DNA from: a virus
Length of the DNA stretch: 26,322 nucleotides
IMG/VR virus record: IMGVR_UViG_3300025168_000567
Coordinates: 1-26,322 of that record
Strand: one strand, 5' to 3'
In this document: piece by piece, positions 13,629 to 21,896 of the stretch
How the letters are laid out: each line of letters starts with the position of its first letter
Numbering within the stretch: position 1 is the stretch's first letter
Program-made: the position numbers and the translations under genes
The notes under the pieces: generated by a model
What the model saw: the letters and a program-made list of their open reading frames with translations, nothing else
Database searches by the model: none
Told to the model about the DNA's origin: nothing

Positions 13629-14308
13629 TATACAGCTGACTCCCTACACATATTTTGTTTACCGAAATAACACCACTTACAACCAAAAGTACTTGGTTTA
13701 GCTGGGAACTCCTCAGCAGTTGTCATAGCGATAGCCCTAGAATGTATTCTCTTTTGTTTTATTTCTATGGTTTTAGGTGTGTAGATATAGCGATCAATCT
13801 TACCGTGATCTAAATACCACATCTCGGTTGTTATTTTTTCTAACTCAGGGTAACGGTTAAGAGCTACGGCTCCATACAACTCACATTGTTCTCTATGACC
13901 TTCTTGATTACCTTCATACCTGCCTGTTTTAAAATCTATTACTCTAGCTTCTTTAGATTCACCTTCTTCATACACAAAAGCATCTACTTTAGCACGACCC
14001 CAAGTATCGTCTTCAAACCAACCTGTTTTATTCCAATTTATATCTATAGCCCAATCACTTTCACAAAGCACATGACCGTATAAATACATTTCCCTTAATA
14101 ACTCAAAAGCATCTTCAAAGTCTTTTAACTGTTTAGGCATCTCTTCGAGAGTACCTCTTATATAATCTTCACACAATTTATGTATATCTTTACCCCTGTC
14201 CATTGCAGCACTTCCAGGCTCTTTAATTTTTTTAATGAATTTAAACTCTGCTTGTTTGGGGCATTTTTCAAAACAACTTAATCTACTATAGGACCATTGA
14301 TTAATCAT
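13628..14308 (-). CDS. RecB/Cas4-like PD-(D/E)XK exonuclease
   Basis: The 226-aa protein starts WSYSRLSCFEKCPKQAEFKF, the usual opening of the PDDEXK_1 (RecB C-terminal/Cas4-like) family. The nuclease residues are H43, D109 (GRAKVD), D125-F-K127 (VIDFKTG) and the QxxxY motif Q141-Y145. Cysteines C16, C210, C213 and C221 are placed as in iron-sulfur Cas4/AddB-type nucleases. It probably resects DNA ends for recombination or replication. The ATG has AAGGAGTGAGTT and the gene overlaps the polymerase gene by one base. No cas genes are near, so a CRISPR role is unlikely. Confidence 0.88.
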   Translation of the reverse strand: MINQWSYSRLSCFEKCPKQAEFKFIKKIKEPGSAAMDRGKDIHKLCEDYIRGTLEEMPKQLKDFEDAFELLREMYLYGHVLCESDWAIDINWNKTGWFEDDTWGRAKVDAFVYEEGESKEARVIDFKTGRYEGNQEGHREQCELYGAVALNRYPELEKITTEMWYLDHGKIDRYIYTPKTIEIKQKRIHSRAIAMTTAEEFPAKPSTFGCKWCYFGKQNMCRESAV

Positions 14309-14319
14309 AACTCACTCCT

Positions 14320-15333
14320 TTATTTAGTTAATCTTCTATCTAACCATTCAAAACAAGCTTTCTTCCAATCTGTAGCAGCACAGTTTTGTATTTCTATTAT
14401 AGCTTCTTCTGTCTTACCTGACTTATGTAACCAAAAAGCATCCTGCATAGGTGCAGCAACTTCTGTGAAAAACCTATCGTTAAAGTCTATATCTTCAAAG
14501 GGTATTCTATCTAAGAAATTAATTAAATCGATATCCCAAAGTTGTGGGTCTACATTTATCATAGGGTAAGGTGAGACTTTAAATGTGCGGTATGGATTTC
14601 TTTCAATAGAGTTTTGTTGAGAATAAAAATCTAATGCATCTCTTTTTAATAATTTTTCTAAAAGTGTTTCATAAACTTTTTGGTAAGCGTGAAAGTTGTC
14701 ACTAATTTGGTAATACTTACCCACAGGTCTACCTATATTAGAAGCCATGTATTCGTGAAGCATGGACATATGTACTGCGTTAGCACCATAAGCACCCCAG
14801 ATAATATCATTCGACCTATTGCTAACTGTCATTTGTAAACGACCTGTAGGATCCTCTTTAAAATATATATTAGTGTTGCATGGGACATCCTTACCGTTTC
14901 TTCCTAAATCATTTTCAGCATCCCACATCTGTAACACAGACCTTCTGTCCTCACTGTCTTTTTTCAATCTTTCTATAATAACCTTTAGTTGATCATAACC
15001 GAAATAACTACGCCATCTCCAACCATAAGCTCCCCAAAGACTTTCGCCATCGTCGCTGTAATTTTCCATATTTTTAGCATAGTATTTTACAAACTCTAAA
15101 TCATTACGACCGTCTAGCATCCACAAACCTTCCATAAAATGAAAAAATGGATTAGCATCTCTTTCCTCCCAAAACAAAACTCTTTCTTTAGGTCTTTCAT
15201 AAACTGTAGTTACAGGTGTTCTAGCTTGATACACCGTACCATTTCTACTGGGACTTTTAAAGTTTTCTTCATCTAATAAAGCTATACCACGAATAAACGC
15301 ATCGTGTACGTTTCTAACTTCAAGAACTTGCAT
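14320..15333 (-). CDS. ThyA-like pyrimidine methylase or hydroxymethylase
   Basis: The 337-aa protein is a divergent thymidylate synthase homologue: FFHFMEGLWMLDGRND, RRSVLQMWD (R130/R131), the catalytic Cys in VPCNTN (C152), then SNRSNDIIWGAYGANAVH. N185 appears to take the place of the Asn that selects dUMP over dCMP, although the loop carries one extra residue. It acts on dUMP with methylene-tetrahydrofolate, giving dTMP or hydroxymethyl-dUMP; which one cannot be read from sequence. It overlaps the glycosyltransferase gene by 14 bases and belongs to the hypermodification-type block. The GGAGGG binding site is strong. Confidence 0.85.
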   Translation of the reverse strand: MQVLEVRNVHDAFIRGIALLDEENFKSPSRNGTVYQARTPVTTVYERPKERVLFWEERDANPFFHFMEGLWMLDGRNDLEFVKYYAKNMENYSDDGESLWGAYGWRWRSYFGYDQLKVIIERLKKDSEDRRSVLQMWDAENDLGRNGKDVPCNTNIYFKEDPTGRLQMTVSNRSNDIIWGAYGANAVHMSMLHEYMASNIGRPVGKYYQISDNFHAYQKVYETLLEKLLKRDALDFYSQQNSIERNPYRTFKVSPYPMINVDPQLWDIDLINFLDRIPFEDIDFNDRFFTEVAAPMQDAFWLHKSGKTEEAIIEIQNCAATDWKKACFEWLDRRLTK

Positions 15334-16102
15334 TTTCTAAACCCTCCTTATAGGCTTTTTTCCAACCAATGATAACATCTTTACGGGGTAAACCGTTCCA
15401 AGCTGTTTTAGTTTGTTTTTCTACTACTTTTACACAAGTTGGGTGAAGATCAGATAACAACTGGGCTCCTTCGTTGTGCACATCTATAGTTCGCCACTCA
15501 CTACAGCCACCTTTAGCGTTAGAACTTTTTTGACCTTGAGCATAGTAGTAACTGACTTTACAAGCTTTACCGCTTTTCAAAAGCTGTAAAGACATATCAA
15601 AATCTTCCATTATCTTAGTCCTACCCCACTCGATATTATCGGGGAAAGCATCTAAGTTATAAGCCAGGACTCTCATGTATCTAGTATTATCTACAGATAA
15701 ATCTTCTACCCTGTTATTACCTTCCCTAGCACTAACGCCACAGTGAGCGTACCCTTGTTTCATCCACTCTTCTAACAAACCAAACATAGCTAGATACTCA
15801 TTTTTTTCTAGATAACGCAAGTGCCAATCAGTGGGACTTTTGCGAATATAAAAACGTAAATCATCATCAAGCATAACTATATGTGGGTCTTCTGCATTTT
15901 CTACAATATACTTACGCTTTGGACCTATGCCGATACAGTCTTCTGGAACAACTATTTTAGGTTGGTCGTCGTGATAAAATTTGTATTGGTCTTCTTCATC
16001 TTTATCAATTACTAAGATAACTTCTTTCTTAAGCTCTTCTGGGAAGAAACTTAATGTTACTTGGTCTAGGGCTCTACCCCTAGTTGGTATATATATTTTC
16101 AT
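15320..16102 (-). CDS. TET-associated-type (TAGT-like) glycosyltransferase
   Basis: The 260-aa GT-A-like protein starts MKIYIPTRGRALDQVTLSFF and carries IGIGPKRKYIVENA followed by VMLDDDLRFYIRKS, with the metal-binding DDD at 79-81. A later IMEDFDMSLQLL (E166/D167) may hold the catalytic acid. This matches the TET/JBP-associated glycosyltransferases predicted to add sugars to hydroxymethylated pyrimidines in phage DNA. No TET/JBP gene is in the window; hydroxymethyl groups would then come from the neighbouring ThyA-like enzyme or from outside the window. The ATG overlaps the upstream stop as ATGA. A glycosyltransferase acting on a protein or glycan is the alternative. Confidence 0.75.
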   Translation of the reverse strand: MKIYIPTRGRALDQVTLSFFPEELKKEVILVIDKDEEDQYKFYHDDQPKIVVPEDCIGIGPKRKYIVENAEDPHIVMLDDDLRFYIRKSPTDWHLRYLEKNEYLAMFGLLEEWMKQGYAHCGVSAREGNNRVEDLSVDNTRYMRVLAYNLDAFPDNIEWGRTKIMEDFDMSLQLLKSGKACKVSYYYAQGQKSSNAKGGCSEWRTIDVHNEGAQLLSDLHPTCVKVVEKQTKTAWNGLPRKDVIIGWKKAYKEGLENASS

Positions 16103-16437
16103 ATTTTTTCCTCGTCATTATTATTCGTATCTACAAATGGACCAAGCCACTCAGGGTTTTTAACCACGTGTTCTTCTACTAATAAAAGATATCTCCTTAA
16201 ATCTTGTATATCATCTAGTATGCCAGAAGTGCTAGGGTCTTTTGAAATAGTTTCAAAAATATCATAGCCTTCTTTTACGACTTGGTTTTCTATCCTATCC
16301 CACTTACGGGCTAACATCATGAAGGCACCTACACCTCCTCTTTTTTTCCAGCTATCCCCATAACTTTTCTCAGCTTTCTTCAAACCGTTTATATCTAAAT
16401 TAGATATCATCTTCATTTTTGCAAATTTTGATGCCAT
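16099..16437 (-). CDS. Nmad1-like (DUF1599-like) nucleotide-modification-associated protein
   Basis: The 112-aa helical protein has YGDSWKKRGGVGAFMMLARK (about 26-45) and DDIQDLRRYLLLVEEHV (about 75-91). This YGxxW...KxxRIE...D-helix pattern recalls the nucleotide modification associated domain 1 (DUF1599), itself found in phage base-modification neighbourhoods. The reaction is unknown; a MazG-like fold acting on nucleotides is possible. Stop-start overlaps on both sides (TAATG upstream, ATGA downstream) lock it into the block. Confidence 0.55.
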   Translation of the reverse strand: MASKFAKMKMISNLDINGLKKAEKSYGDSWKKRGGVGAFMMLARKWDRIENQVVKEGYDIFETISKDPSTSGILDDIQDLRRYLLLVEEHVVKNPEWLGPFVDTNNNDEEKI

Positions 16438-16937
16438 TATATCCCTCCATATAGTTTTATTAATTGACCTAATAATCGCGAACCACGATCGTTTAGTTTT
16501 TGACTTGCTAAAAATTCTACACCTTTACTAAAAACTTTGTTCATATTAGTGTTACCCATCCTTCTTTGTTTCATACAAAAAAATAAAAGCTCAAACATAT
16601 CAGCTTGTTTGTATAGGATTTTTTCCTCAGCACTTATGATGCTGTATTGATCTACACCCAACAACTCTTCGTATTTTTCTTCTACTTTATCTAAAACTTT
16701 TTTAACTTCTGGATGTGCCCATTTCAAAGGAGAAGGCATGTCACCTGTATATGCTTCTGTAACGTCGTGTGTGAGTGCTTTCATAATTAAATCTTTACTA
16801 ACGTCAGGTTTAAGATATTCAAGTATTATAGCTACACCCCATGAATGACTTGCTATAGACTGTTCACCTATAGTTTCTAAAGTGTGGTATCGTTTAACAA
16901 CGCCACAGTCCATTATTTCAAATATATTATCTATCAT
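16437..16937 (-). CDS. HD-domain 5'-nucleotidase, YfbR-like
   Basis: The 166-aa protein has the HD metal ligands in order: H31 in SIASHSWG, H57-D58 in ALTHDVTE and D113 in YKQADMFEL. These correspond to the YfbR family, which removes the 5' phosphate from deoxynucleoside monophosphates. In a phage this can recycle host nucleotides or remove an unwanted canonical dNMP. The length fits the family. The start lies in the end of the aGPT-like gene with no separate binding site, so translation is coupled. Confidence 0.88.
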   Translation of the reverse strand: MIDNIFEIMDCGVVKRYHTLETIGEQSIASHSWGVAIILEYLKPDVSKDLIMKALTHDVTEAYTGDMPSPLKWAHPEVKKVLDKVEEKYEELLGVDQYSIISAEEKILYKQADMFELLFFCMKQRRMGNTNMNKVFSKGVEFLASQKLNDRGSRLLGQLIKLYGGI

Positions 16938-17772
16938 ATTTATATTTAGCTCTGGGTCTACCTTGACCTAAACGTGTCCTCTCATATTTATCAAACTCAC
17001 ACAAGCAGTGCTCAATATCTCTCATTTCTAAAGAAGGTACATGAGGCTCTAGGTATTTAGGGCTTTCAGATAATAAATCTTTCATCTCACAGTTCCACCC
17101 TATATAACCTATGTGTCCTCTAGTGGGACTCCAGGTTAGTTCTCTACCGTGTATTCTATTTAGTCCACGTTTAGCTCCTGGACCTGGATTAGCCCAAGTA
17201 TAGATATCACGAGCGTTACCCAGATATTTCGTGTGTCGTAAGTCAGTCACCACTTCATAAGCCATAAACCCACTAAACCCAGCATAAGATAAGTACTCAG
17301 ACCAAGTTTTCTGTAAACTTTCAGAGTGGATTTCAGGTTGATTCTCATAAAGTGGAGTAAGTATTTTATCAATAGTCTGTTGTACTTTTGTACCTCCTAA
17401 CGTACCTGTCAGCATGTAGGCACCTGTGTAGACTTTTTCACCCCTGTCCATTCTACCTTGCATTATAGCTTTGACACGTTCAGGGTTCCAATGCTCAGGA
17501 AACCCAATCTCTTGTAAAGTCTCTGGCCAATTTATTTGGCGAGCGACAGACATAGCGAAAGGTAAATTAGGGTGATCAGCGTAGGGTTCTTTCCAGTTTT
17601 CCCTTAACCATATAGTAACGCTATCTAGTTCACGAAACACATTACAAAAACTAAACTCTTTTATTATAGGATCTTCAGTCCAAGGAGGTTCCATACCAGC
17701 TTGTCTACGGCAATATATTTGATGCCTTTCATTTATGTAATTAAAAAACCCATTTATCTGTTCAAGAACCAT
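16927..17772 (-). CDS. aGPT-PPlase2 / 5-hmdU DNA kinase helical-domain protein
   Basis: The 281-aa protein has RHQIYCRRQAG (16-26), FCNVFRELDSVTIWLRENW (42-60), GPGAKRGLNR (197-206) and HCLCEFDKYERTRLGQGRPR (255-274). This order is typical of the alpha-glutamyl/putrescinyl-thymine pyrophosphorylase clade 2 family, also named the 5-hmdU DNA kinase helical domain. The fold is HhH-glycosylase-like. In phages with hypermodified thymine such proteins are predicted to act on pyrophosphorylated hydroxymethyl-uracil in DNA. No P-loop kinase domain is attached. A GGGAGG binding site inside the preceding gene and a 19-base overlap show coupling. Confidence 0.82.
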   Translation of the reverse strand: MVLEQINGFFNYINERHQIYCRRQAGMEPPWTEDPIIKEFSFCNVFRELDSVTIWLRENWKEPYADHPNLPFAMSVARQINWPETLQEIGFPEHWNPERVKAIMQGRMDRGEKVYTGAYMLTGTLGGTKVQQTIDKILTPLYENQPEIHSESLQKTWSEYLSYAGFSGFMAYEVVTDLRHTKYLGNARDIYTWANPGPGAKRGLNRIHGRELTWSPTRGHIGYIGWNCEMKDLLSESPKYLEPHVPSLEMRDIEHCLCEFDKYERTRLGQGRPRAKYKYDR

Positions 17773-18224
17773 TCTGGTACCTCCCGTTTAGTCCATTTAG
17801 CGAAATTGCTTTTTTCCCCTATATAGTATTTACGATAGGCTTTAATAGGGTCATTAACCACTTTATACTCATCGGGCATACATTGAGGATGCTGTTGTAA
17901 ACCTTTACTTTCTATTAAAGGATCTGATAATTCATTGACTACGTCTATAGATCTGTGACATGTATTCCTACCGTATCTCCAGCAAAACTCTTCATTAAGG
18001 TATATAGCTAATTCTTTTAACCAGAGCCAATTATCAAGACTGTCTCCAGCCCATAGAGTACAAGGGTGTTTAGCATGTACAGGTTTGTAGGGAGCGGTTT
18101 GACCGTTAGTCCATAATGCCGTACAAAGCATTTGAGTAGACTCTAGTATCATCTTAGACACATGTTTATCGCAATGCTGTTGAGCACTTTGAAGTGTAGT
18201 GTGGTCTAATTTAAAAATATTCAT
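17754..18224 (-). CDS. Conserved marine-phage protein, 156 aa
   Basis: The pattern MNIFKLDHTTLQSAQQHCDK, KMILESTQMLCTALW, YKPVHAKHPCTLWAGDS, then YRKYYIGEKSNFAKWTKREV is one I associate with uncharacterised proteins widespread in aquatic phages. The conserved Asp, Cys, His, Lys and Trp residues suggest an enzyme, perhaps acting on DNA or nucleotides, but no reaction is established to my knowledge. It is the first gene of the hypermodification-type block, has a separate promoter, and overlaps the aGPT-like gene. Confidence 0.75.
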   Translation of the reverse strand: MNIFKLDHTTLQSAQQHCDKHVSKMILESTQMLCTALWTNGQTAPYKPVHAKHPCTLWAGDSLDNWLWLKELAIYLNEEFCWRYGRNTCHRSIDVVNELSDPLIESKGLQQHPQCMPDEYKVVNDPIKAYRKYYIGEKSNFAKWTKREVPEWFLNR

Positions 18225-18236
18225 TTATATATTTTA

Positions 18237-18250
18237 CTTTACAAGTAAAG
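18237..18250. promoter_or_regulatory. 14-bp palindrome CTTTAC-AA-GTAAAG
   Basis: Six-base perfect arms flank a 2-base centre just downstream of the -10 box at 18255 and before the 156-aa gene. The position suits an operator for the block promoter. Confidence 0.4.
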
Positions 18251-18254
18251 GGAA

Positions 18255-18285
18255 AGTATAGGGATACTGCTATAATTTTTAGCAA
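18255..18285 (-). promoter_or_regulatory. Putative promoter of the modification block
   Basis: The minus strand has CCCTATACTTT, the same extended -10 as module copies 1 and 2, but the TAGTGATG box is replaced by CTAAAA at a 16-base spacer. It lies in the only gap between 11062 and 21876 longer than about 20 bases. Confidence 0.4.
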
Positions 18286-18293
18286 GAATACCA

Positions 18294-18875
18294 TCATATA
18301 CCCGTCCTAAATGTTAAGTTTATTCGTTCTTGACCACCTTTTACATCTAGTACCGAGTGAGTAGAATTCATTTGTGAATAGCCATCAAAAATAAACACGT
18401 CCCCATCTTCCATAAGGTAGTTAACCAATAGTTTTTTAGCTATGTATTTAGTGTTAATTTCACTAGAAGCTGTTTCTTTTTTAATTTCTTTTTGGTATTC
18501 TTGCCATTGAAATATTCTAGGTGAACCGAAAGATATTGAAACAACTAAATCATTTAAAGTAGGTACTGTATCTGAATGGTGCGGTATCCCCATGCCATCT
18601 TTACCGTAGTAGCCACATAAACAAAAATTAAAATCAATAGTTCTACCAAGTTTTTTCAAAACTAACCCTTCAGCTTTCAATTTAAACTCTTCCATACAAG
18701 CACTCCATGGTTCGGGTTTATATATCCTACCTGCGTACTTAAAATCTGAAGAACCGTAGGCTTTAGTTGGTCTGCCTTTAATTTGTTTACCATTAAACAT
18801 TCTATCTACAGGTTTATCCCAATCAGGTATGTCGGGGTAGCGATCTTGAAAAACTCCTTTAATAAATTTAATCAT
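18294..18875 (-). CDS. AlkB-like 2OG-Fe(II) dioxygenase
   Basis: The 193-aa protein contains FNFCLCGYYGKDGMGIPHHS, then SISFGSPRIFQW, GDVFIFDG and RINLTFR. The Fe ligands are H100, D102 and H173, and R184-I-N-L-T-F-R190 is the AlkB RxNxTxR motif. AlkB enzymes oxidatively remove methyl or alkyl groups from DNA or RNA bases. The phage enzyme may repair its own DNA, or oxidise a modified base, which is inference. It overlaps the helicase gene as ATGA and shares its operon; an AAGGAG site lies 11 bases upstream. Confidence 0.9.
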   Translation of the reverse strand: MIKFIKGVFQDRYPDIPDWDKPVDRMFNGKQIKGRPTKAYGSSDFKYAGRIYKPEPWSACMEEFKLKAEGLVLKKLGRTIDFNFCLCGYYGKDGMGIPHHSDTVPTLNDLVVSISFGSPRIFQWQEYQKEIKKETASSEINTKYIAKKLLVNYLMEDGDVFIFDGYSQMNSTHSVLDVKGGQERINLTFRTGI

Positions 18876-20365
18876 ACAAATAAAAACTCCTTTCTAGTTT
18901 TACCTTGAACAATGTGTAAGTTATTTTTAGTTCTTGTTACTCCTACGTAAAAAGCTCTACATTCATTATCGGGGTTATTATATAAGTCTTGCCAAGTTTT
19001 ATTAGCCAAGTCTGTCAGGAGTATAACATTTTCACACTCACCCCCTTTAGCAGCATGTATAGTATTTAATTTTATTTTAGATGCGTCTAGTTTTTCACCT
19101 TTCCTCAGACAAGATATTAGGTACTCTCTTTGCGTATTACCTATAAGTTCAAAACATTCATGCCAAATACAATTAACCATAAGACCATGGTTTTTAGTTA
19201 GTTCGTCTATATTAAGCATAGCGTCAGGTCTTACAGTTTTAAGGGTCTTGTATCCTGTTTTAACCCCTTTACCAGCCTTCATGTACCCATATACCTTTCT
19301 TATCCTATCAGCTTCTATAGTCTCTCCTCTCCTCAAAGATTCCCAATCTCTTATGGCGTGTATTAAATTTTGAGAAACAGAAGGTTTATTGTTTTTCTGG
19401 TAAACCCTACCGCTGAGTTTTAAATAGTTTTCTACGCCATTAAGTAAGTAATTATTCCTAGCTAAAAATAGCCAATCCCCTTCGCTTATATCTATATGTT
19501 CGTAGCTTGTATGAAAACTGACTGTCCCTTCTTCTACCTTAGGCTCCCAGACTTTTTCTTTTCTATTTTTTATTCGTTTGACTACACCCAAAGCTATGTC
19601 GTGTACTTTTCTAGGTACACGGTAAGATTGTCTCAAGTATGTAGTATCTCCTTTGAGTTTTATGAAGTGGTCTACATCAGCCCCAGCCCATCTATAAATA
19701 GCTTGATCATCATCACCAGCTATAAAAACATTCTCAACATTCTTAGCTAATTTCTCTACACACCGCCACTGTAGGGTAGATAAATCTTGAGCTTCGTCAA
19801 CTATAAGTACATCTAGATTAGGTGAGCCACCTGAGTCAATAAACATTTCGAGCATGTCCGTGTAATCTACAAGAAAATTACCGTCTTTATACTTAGAATA
19901 ATTTTTTACAAACCAATCGTAATGCATCCAAGATATATCTGAACCAGAATAATTCCATTGTTCGCGATAACCCACACATTTATTCCGAGCCATGTTTTCT
20001 AAGAAAAGCATATTGTCACCTTTGCTATTTAAAGACATCAAGTTTTCTCCATCCCAAGCAGAGTTTATCCTTTCGCCTATCGTTCTGCTAAAATCTCTAA
20101 GGTTATTACGAGCCATAACGTCTGTTCTACTTAAACCTAACCAATGGTAACAAAGAGAGTGAAGAGTGCGGAAGTAATTTAATTCCTTAGGGTCGTACCC
20201 AAACTTTTCAACAGCTCTTCCTAGAGCTTCGTTTGCAGCTTTTTTTGTAAAAGCTACGTAACCTATTCTATTAGGTTGAATACCTGAATCTAAAAACTCT
20301 TCTGATTTATTCAAAAGGTATGTAGTCTTACCCGTTCCAGGTGGACCAAGGACAATATTCCACAT
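18872..20365 (-). CDS. UvrD/Rep-type superfamily 1 DNA helicase
   Basis: The 497-aa protein has all the SF1 motifs: Walker A GPPGTGKT (7-14), motif Ia AFTKKAANEA (38-47), motif II VDEAQD (189-194), motif III GDDDQAIYRWAGAD (217-230), motif IV LRQSYRVP, motif V NTIHAAKGGECENVILL and motif VI FYVGVTRTKNNLHIV. It would unwind duplex DNA 3'-5' at forks or breaks. No nuclease domain is fused. The start overlaps the primase stop as TAATG. It may be the fork helicase of this phage, since no DnaB-like protein is present in the window. Confidence 0.95.
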   Translation of the reverse strand: MWNIVLGPPGTGKTTYLLNKSEEFLDSGIQPNRIGYVAFTKKAANEALGRAVEKFGYDPKELNYFRTLHSLCYHWLGLSRTDVMARNNLRDFSRTIGERINSAWDGENLMSLNSKGDNMLFLENMARNKCVGYREQWNYSGSDISWMHYDWFVKNYSKYKDGNFLVDYTDMLEMFIDSGGSPNLDVLIVDEAQDLSTLQWRCVEKLAKNVENVFIAGDDDQAIYRWAGADVDHFIKLKGDTTYLRQSYRVPRKVHDIALGVVKRIKNRKEKVWEPKVEEGTVSFHTSYEHIDISEGDWLFLARNNYLLNGVENYLKLSGRVYQKNNKPSVSQNLIHAIRDWESLRRGETIEADRIRKVYGYMKAGKGVKTGYKTLKTVRPDAMLNIDELTKNHGLMVNCIWHECFELIGNTQREYLISCLRKGEKLDASKIKLNTIHAAKGGECENVILLTDLANKTWQDLYNNPDNECRAFYVGVTRTKNNLHIVQGKTRKEFLFV

Positions 20366-21876
20366 TATATGTCACTCTCCGTAAAGTCTTGAGAATCCAA
20401 TAAATCATCATTAGCTCTATATTCAAACTCCTGTATAGACCAAACATTTGTACCTCTACCTTTTATATTAAAAAATTTGTGGTCTGCTTTTAAATCTCTT
20501 AGTTTAGATGCTATACGGTTAGTTTCCATATCTGTGAACCTATGTTTAACGAGGTATTCTTTTAAATCTTTTATCCTAAAATATGTTATACCGTTTTCTG
20601 TAAAGGGTTTGCCCAGTAAGATCTCATCTCTTGTGTTAGCTTGAGCCATATCTGTACAGAAAGATTCAAGCAGTTCCATAAATTGACCTTCTATAGTAAC
20701 GTCCTCACTTACCTCAATAATTTCCATACCAGAATCCATCAGAGTTTGTATTAAGTTTTGCCAAGACCTGTCTTGCATACGTTGAGGCATTATATTTAAT
20801 ACTTCCATACATGCTCTTTGAAATTTTATTTGATTTTGTAACTGTTCGGTGTTTAGTTCTAACCTTTTATCATTTATAGATAAAAACCAAAGAGGTGGTT
20901 TAGTATCTAATTTAGATAAACTAGAAAAAGTTGGTGTCGTATTACCGCCACCCACACCATATTTACAACCACGACACTTTGATACATTACAGAAAGACCT
21001 GATAGGTTCATCAGAACATTTGTAGTTGTATTCTTTTTTCTTTAGGGTACTTATGAGCGTTAACACTTCTTGAGCTGGTAACGGTGGGTGTACATACTTT
21101 CGGTTATACTCTTCTATCTCAGTTTCCCATTTTTCTGGGTTTGACTTTTTCAAATACACACCTACATTAAACAAACCATTATTACGAGTACCTTCAGGAA
21201 AGCCTTGTTTCAATAAAACTTGTAAGCAAGGTGGACCATCTTTTATATCATCTAGTATCGGTACTTCTAAATTAATTAAATCTTTATGTGATATAGATCT
21301 TTCTTCAACGAAGTCTATAAATTTTTCTACGGATAAAGCTTTCGCTTCTGTGCTGAAAGCATACCTAAGTGATTCATCTCCTTGGAAATACGGCATGTTT
21401 AACCAAGAACCTAGATCCCCTCTGTCCACTAAAATTTCTCTTTGTTTGGGGAATATTTCTACACCACCGTAACCTAGTCCTGCTGATATTTCTCTTAATT
21501 TGTCTTGCATATCCCCAGCTGGAACTTTTTCTTGAAGGAAACAAAATACATGTGCACCTCCACTTTTACTCCTACATACTATAAGAGGTAACTTAAATTC
21601 TTCTATTTTTAATACTAATTTTTCTAAGTTTAGTGAGTAGATATCTATATCTATGACACCCCACTTAACTGAGTTTTCTTCATCTATAGGTATAATACCT
21701 AAACCTTTTTTACCATCTAAATGATCTTTCCAATGCTGTAAACTAGCCCCAACAGTTTTAATTGTTTTAGCCGTACCTTGAGTTTTTTGACCTAAAGATC
21801 CATTCTCTACTACAAAGCTACCGTGAGCTCTAGCTGATCCATGAAAAATGTCAAATAATTTTTGGGCAGTGTCCAA
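20365..21876 (-). CDS. Archaeo-eukaryotic-type primase (TOTE/AEP-like)
   Basis: The N-terminal domain carries the AEP catalytic motifs WGVIDIDIY (D76, D78), SKSGGAH (105-109) and VEIFPKQ (139-145), so this is a primase or primase-polymerase like those of TOTE-type proteins. A Cys cluster near residues 288-308 (CNVSKCRGCKYG) may bind zinc, and the C-terminal 130 residues resemble a winged helix. The first codon is TTG, because an in-frame stop lies just upstream and GGAG sits 8 bases before it. The protein lays primers for PolA. Confidence 0.88.
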   Translation of the reverse strand: MDTAQKLFDIFHGSARAHGSFVVENGSLGQKTQGTAKTIKTVGASLQHWKDHLDGKKGLGIIPIDEENSVKWGVIDIDIYSLNLEKLVLKIEEFKLPLIVCRSKSGGAHVFCFLQEKVPAGDMQDKLREISAGLGYGGVEIFPKQREILVDRGDLGSWLNMPYFQGDESLRYAFSTEAKALSVEKFIDFVEERSISHKDLINLEVPILDDIKDGPPCLQVLLKQGFPEGTRNNGLFNVGVYLKKSNPEKWETEIEEYNRKYVHPPLPAQEVLTLISTLKKKEYNYKCSDEPIRSFCNVSKCRGCKYGVGGGNTTPTFSSLSKLDTKPPLWFLSINDKRLELNTEQLQNQIKFQRACMEVLNIMPQRMQDRSWQNLIQTLMDSGMEIIEVSEDVTIEGQFMELLESFCTDMAQANTRDEILLGKPFTENGITYFRIKDLKEYLVKHRFTDMETNRIASKLRDLKADHKFFNIKGRGTNVWSIQEFEYRANDDLLDSQDFTESDI

Positions 21877-21896
21877 CTGTCATACTCCATTAATGA

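Noticed and set aside
13628-14308. CRISPR Cas4
   Set aside because: The nuclease is RecB/Cas4-like, but no repeat-spacer array or cas1/cas2 is present and the neighbours are phage replication genes.
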